This document shows positions 61,891 through 64,000 of a stretch of DNA of 64,000 bases, piece by piece. Position numbers and translations under genes: made by a program. The DNA comes from Fibrella aquatilis (GTDB taxonomy: Bacteria; Bacteroidota; Bacteroidia; Cytophagales; Spirosomataceae): positions 62,001 through 126,000 of the forward strand of contig NZ_JAFMYU010000002.1 of the NCBI RefSeq assembly GCF_017353255.1, in the 5' to 3' direction. Each line of letters starts with the position of its first letter. Position 1 is the first letter of the stretch. The notes beneath the pieces are model-generated. The model was not told the DNA's origin. It searched no databases and was given only the letters and a program-made list of their open reading frames with translations.

Positions 61891-64000
61891 AATGCGGACA
61901 TTTGTCAACATACTGCTGAAGACTATCCTGCTGTTATTGCTGGTGCTGGCGTCGGTGTGGGTGCTGGTACAATTGCCACCCGTGCAGACCTATATGGTGC
62001 AGCGGGCTGCCAAATGGGCCACCGAACGCCTGGGAATGCAGGTGGCTATTGGCGGGGCCTCTATCAAGTGGTTCGACACGCTGACGCTGGAAGACGTGAA
62101 CGTACGGGATTTTCAGCGGCGACCCATGATTCAGATTGGGCGGCTGGAGGTAAACTATGACCTGGGCAACCTGGCCGATTTGTCGGGGCTGCCCACCTGG
62201 CTGGGTAACCTCATTACCAAACGCCGCCCCACCGACCCCCGCCGTACCGATACGCACCTGGATGAAGTAGTGCTCTACCGGCCCAACGTGCAGTTTATCT
62301 ACAACGAAAAGACGGGCGACCTCAACTTCGACGATTTCATTGCGGCCATTGAGCGGCTTACCTCCGACCCCAACGCCCCCGCCAGCGACGTGCATACGCC
62401 GTTTACTATTGGCCGGGTGTCGGTAGTAGATGGCGCATTTTCGATGGATGACCCCCGCGAGAAATACATGTCGCACCCCAAAGATTTCGACTATAACCAC
62501 ATCCGGTTGTCGGGCATTCAGGGCAATGTAAAAGACTTTCTGGTGCTGGGCGACACCATTGCGCTGGACGTGAACCACCTCCGAACCACCGACAGCAAGA
62601 CCGGGCTGGCGGTGAAGCGCATGGATACGAAGTTTCTGTATTCGGCCAAAAAAATGGAGTTCGACCAGCTCTACATGGTGGTCAACAACTCCATCATCCG
62701 CGACTACGTGGCCTTTTCGTTCAACCGCCCCGGCGATATGGGCGACTTCAATGAGAAGGTGGCCATCCGCGCCAATTTTACCAACAGCATCATCCATTCG
62801 GCCGATCTGGGGGCTTTCTCAGAATACGTCCGTGGTCTCAACGAAACCTGGACGCTGTCGGGCAATATGCGCGGGCGGGTGGTCGATCTGTCGCTGGTGA
62901 ACACCGACCTGCGCTTTGGCCCGCAGAGCCGCAGCCGACTGACGGGCGATCTGGCCTTCGTGGGTCTGCCCGACCTCGACCACCTGCGCGTCGACTGGCG
63001 GTTCAAACCCTCTACCGTGGTCATGGCCGACGTGCATCAGTACTACCCCGACCCAGCCTTTACCAGGCTGGCCAACAAGATCAACGTGCTGGCGTTCAAT
63101 GCCAACTTTGCCGGTACCTTCAGCGACTTTAACACCAGGGGACAGCTCAATACGGCCCTGGGTCGGGTGGCGGGCAGCCTGAAACTGAAACTGGCCGACA
63201 ACCCCGATCAGACTACCTACGATGCTGACCTGACCGCCGAAAACTTCCGCGTAGGTGAGCTAATTGATCAGCCCGGCACTATCGAAACTGTAGATGGCCA
63301 CGGGCGGCTGCATGGGCGCGGTACCGATTTGAGCAAAGCCTCTGCCGACGTTGACGGGCAGTTTGCACGGCTGGGTTTCGACGGGTATTTGTACAAAAAC
63401 CTGAGCCTGCAAGGCAACCTCCAGAAGGCCTATTTCGACGGGCACGTGGCCTTGCGTGACCCCAACGCCAAACTCAACCTCGACGGACAATTTGACCTGC
63501 GCGGCCCCCGAAATCGCTTCGACGTGCGCGGCACCGTGCAACAAGCCGACCTTCGGGCGTTGGGATATTTGACTGACTCACTGGTAGTTAGCGCCTACCT
63601 AAACGCCGAACTGGAAGGCAATTCGGTCGATCAGCTGACGGGTACGGCCAACTTCCGCGATGCGTTTCTGACCCTGAACGGGCGTAACCTGGCTATCGAC
63701 ACGCTGGCGATGGTGTCGACCATCGAGGGGAATCAGAACCGATACCTCAACATTGATTCTGACTTCTTTTCGGCGCGGTTGCAGGGCAATTACCAGCCCA
63801 AGCGTACCCTGGCCGACCTGGCGCAACTGGTGAACGAATACAAGCTCTATTTTGGGGGAGATGCCGTGGGTCGGGCCGACTATTACGCCCGGAAAACGGC
63901 CACTGCGCTGCTGAAAAAGCCGTTGCCCTACCAGATTGATTACCTGTTTACGGTGCGCAATGCCCGCCCGCTGCTGGCTTTTCTGGGTCCACCGGCCTAC
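61891..64000 (+). CDS. TamB/AsmA-like envelope protein (3' truncated by window edge)
   Basis: The frame opens at ATG 61891 and stays open for 703 codons to the window end, so the gene is incomplete. It begins with a hydrophobic helix (ILLKTILLLLLVLASVWVLV) that anchors it in the inner membrane. It continues with long beta-rich, AsmA-like sequence such as VAIGGASIKWFDTLTLEDVNV and VVLYRPNVQFIYNEKTGDLNFD. TamB-type proteins bridge the periplasm and help lipid or protein transfer to the outer membrane. The gene lies near tsaD in divergent orientation, an arrangement I recall from other Bacteroidota. Only part of the protein is visible. Confidence 0.85.

Overview
The window looks like a chromosomal segment of a Bacteroidota bacterium, most likely a Cytophagales/Spirosoma-type member. 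The evidence is a PorP/SprF protein next to a protein with a type B (gliding-motility-associated) type IX secretion C-terminus, SdrD-B/Ig-like giant surface proteins, a GSCFA protein, a NagB-PIG-L fusion and a split KdpD. Most coding DNA is moderately GC-rich. Two patches are visibly richer in A+T: about 450-1680 and about 29950-31550. No rRNA, tRNA, CRISPR array, insertion sequence or integrase was seen.

Layout. 1-1675: the end of an unknown gene, a hypothetical gene and a hicBA toxin-antitoxin pair. 1750-7871: amino-sugar catabolism (nagB-like fusion, a Gfo/Idh/MocA oxidoreductase, nagA) mixed with a DEDDh exonuclease and aroE. 8019-12892: an AT-hook-tailed protein, ribD, prmC, a MoxR ATPase and a FemAB/GNAT-like protein. 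13009-25023: two paralogous surface proteins, the second a 3047-residue giant with an array of about 22 Ig-like repeats. 25036-29851: a Ppx/GppA phosphatase and metH. 29925-31531: a coupled AAA-ATPase plus Toprim-like pair resembling a defence module. 31557-37597: a lipoprotein pair, then a type IX secreted PKD protein with PorP/SprF. 37858-47372: a full Kdp potassium system on the minus strand (28-aa membrane ORF, kdpF, A, B, C, a beta-barrel protein, the KdpD sensor half, a 146-aa unknown and a histidine kinase), divergent from kup at 47718. 49681-50306: a VapBC-type module whose PIN toxin is broken by one in-frame TAG. 50363-58294: cysE, a PQQ-type sugar dehydrogenase, an S9 peptidase, a receiver-only response regulator, ogt, a GSCFA protein, an Mrp ATPase and a NifU-domain protein. 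58370-64000: a UbiA-like membrane protein, a MOSC protein, tsaD, a VOC protein and the start of a TamB/AsmA-like gene that runs off the window.

Between genes there is an unusual family of long, often perfect inverted repeats (arms of 13-57 bp). Many arms are built from tandem units of about 7 bp. Several supply the stop codon of a flanking gene, and related units recur up to 38 kb apart. This family, the giant adhesin pair with its shared C-terminal Cys/basic tail, the ATPase-Toprim pair, the nonsense-broken toxin and the tiny ORF ahead of kdpF are the most interesting items.
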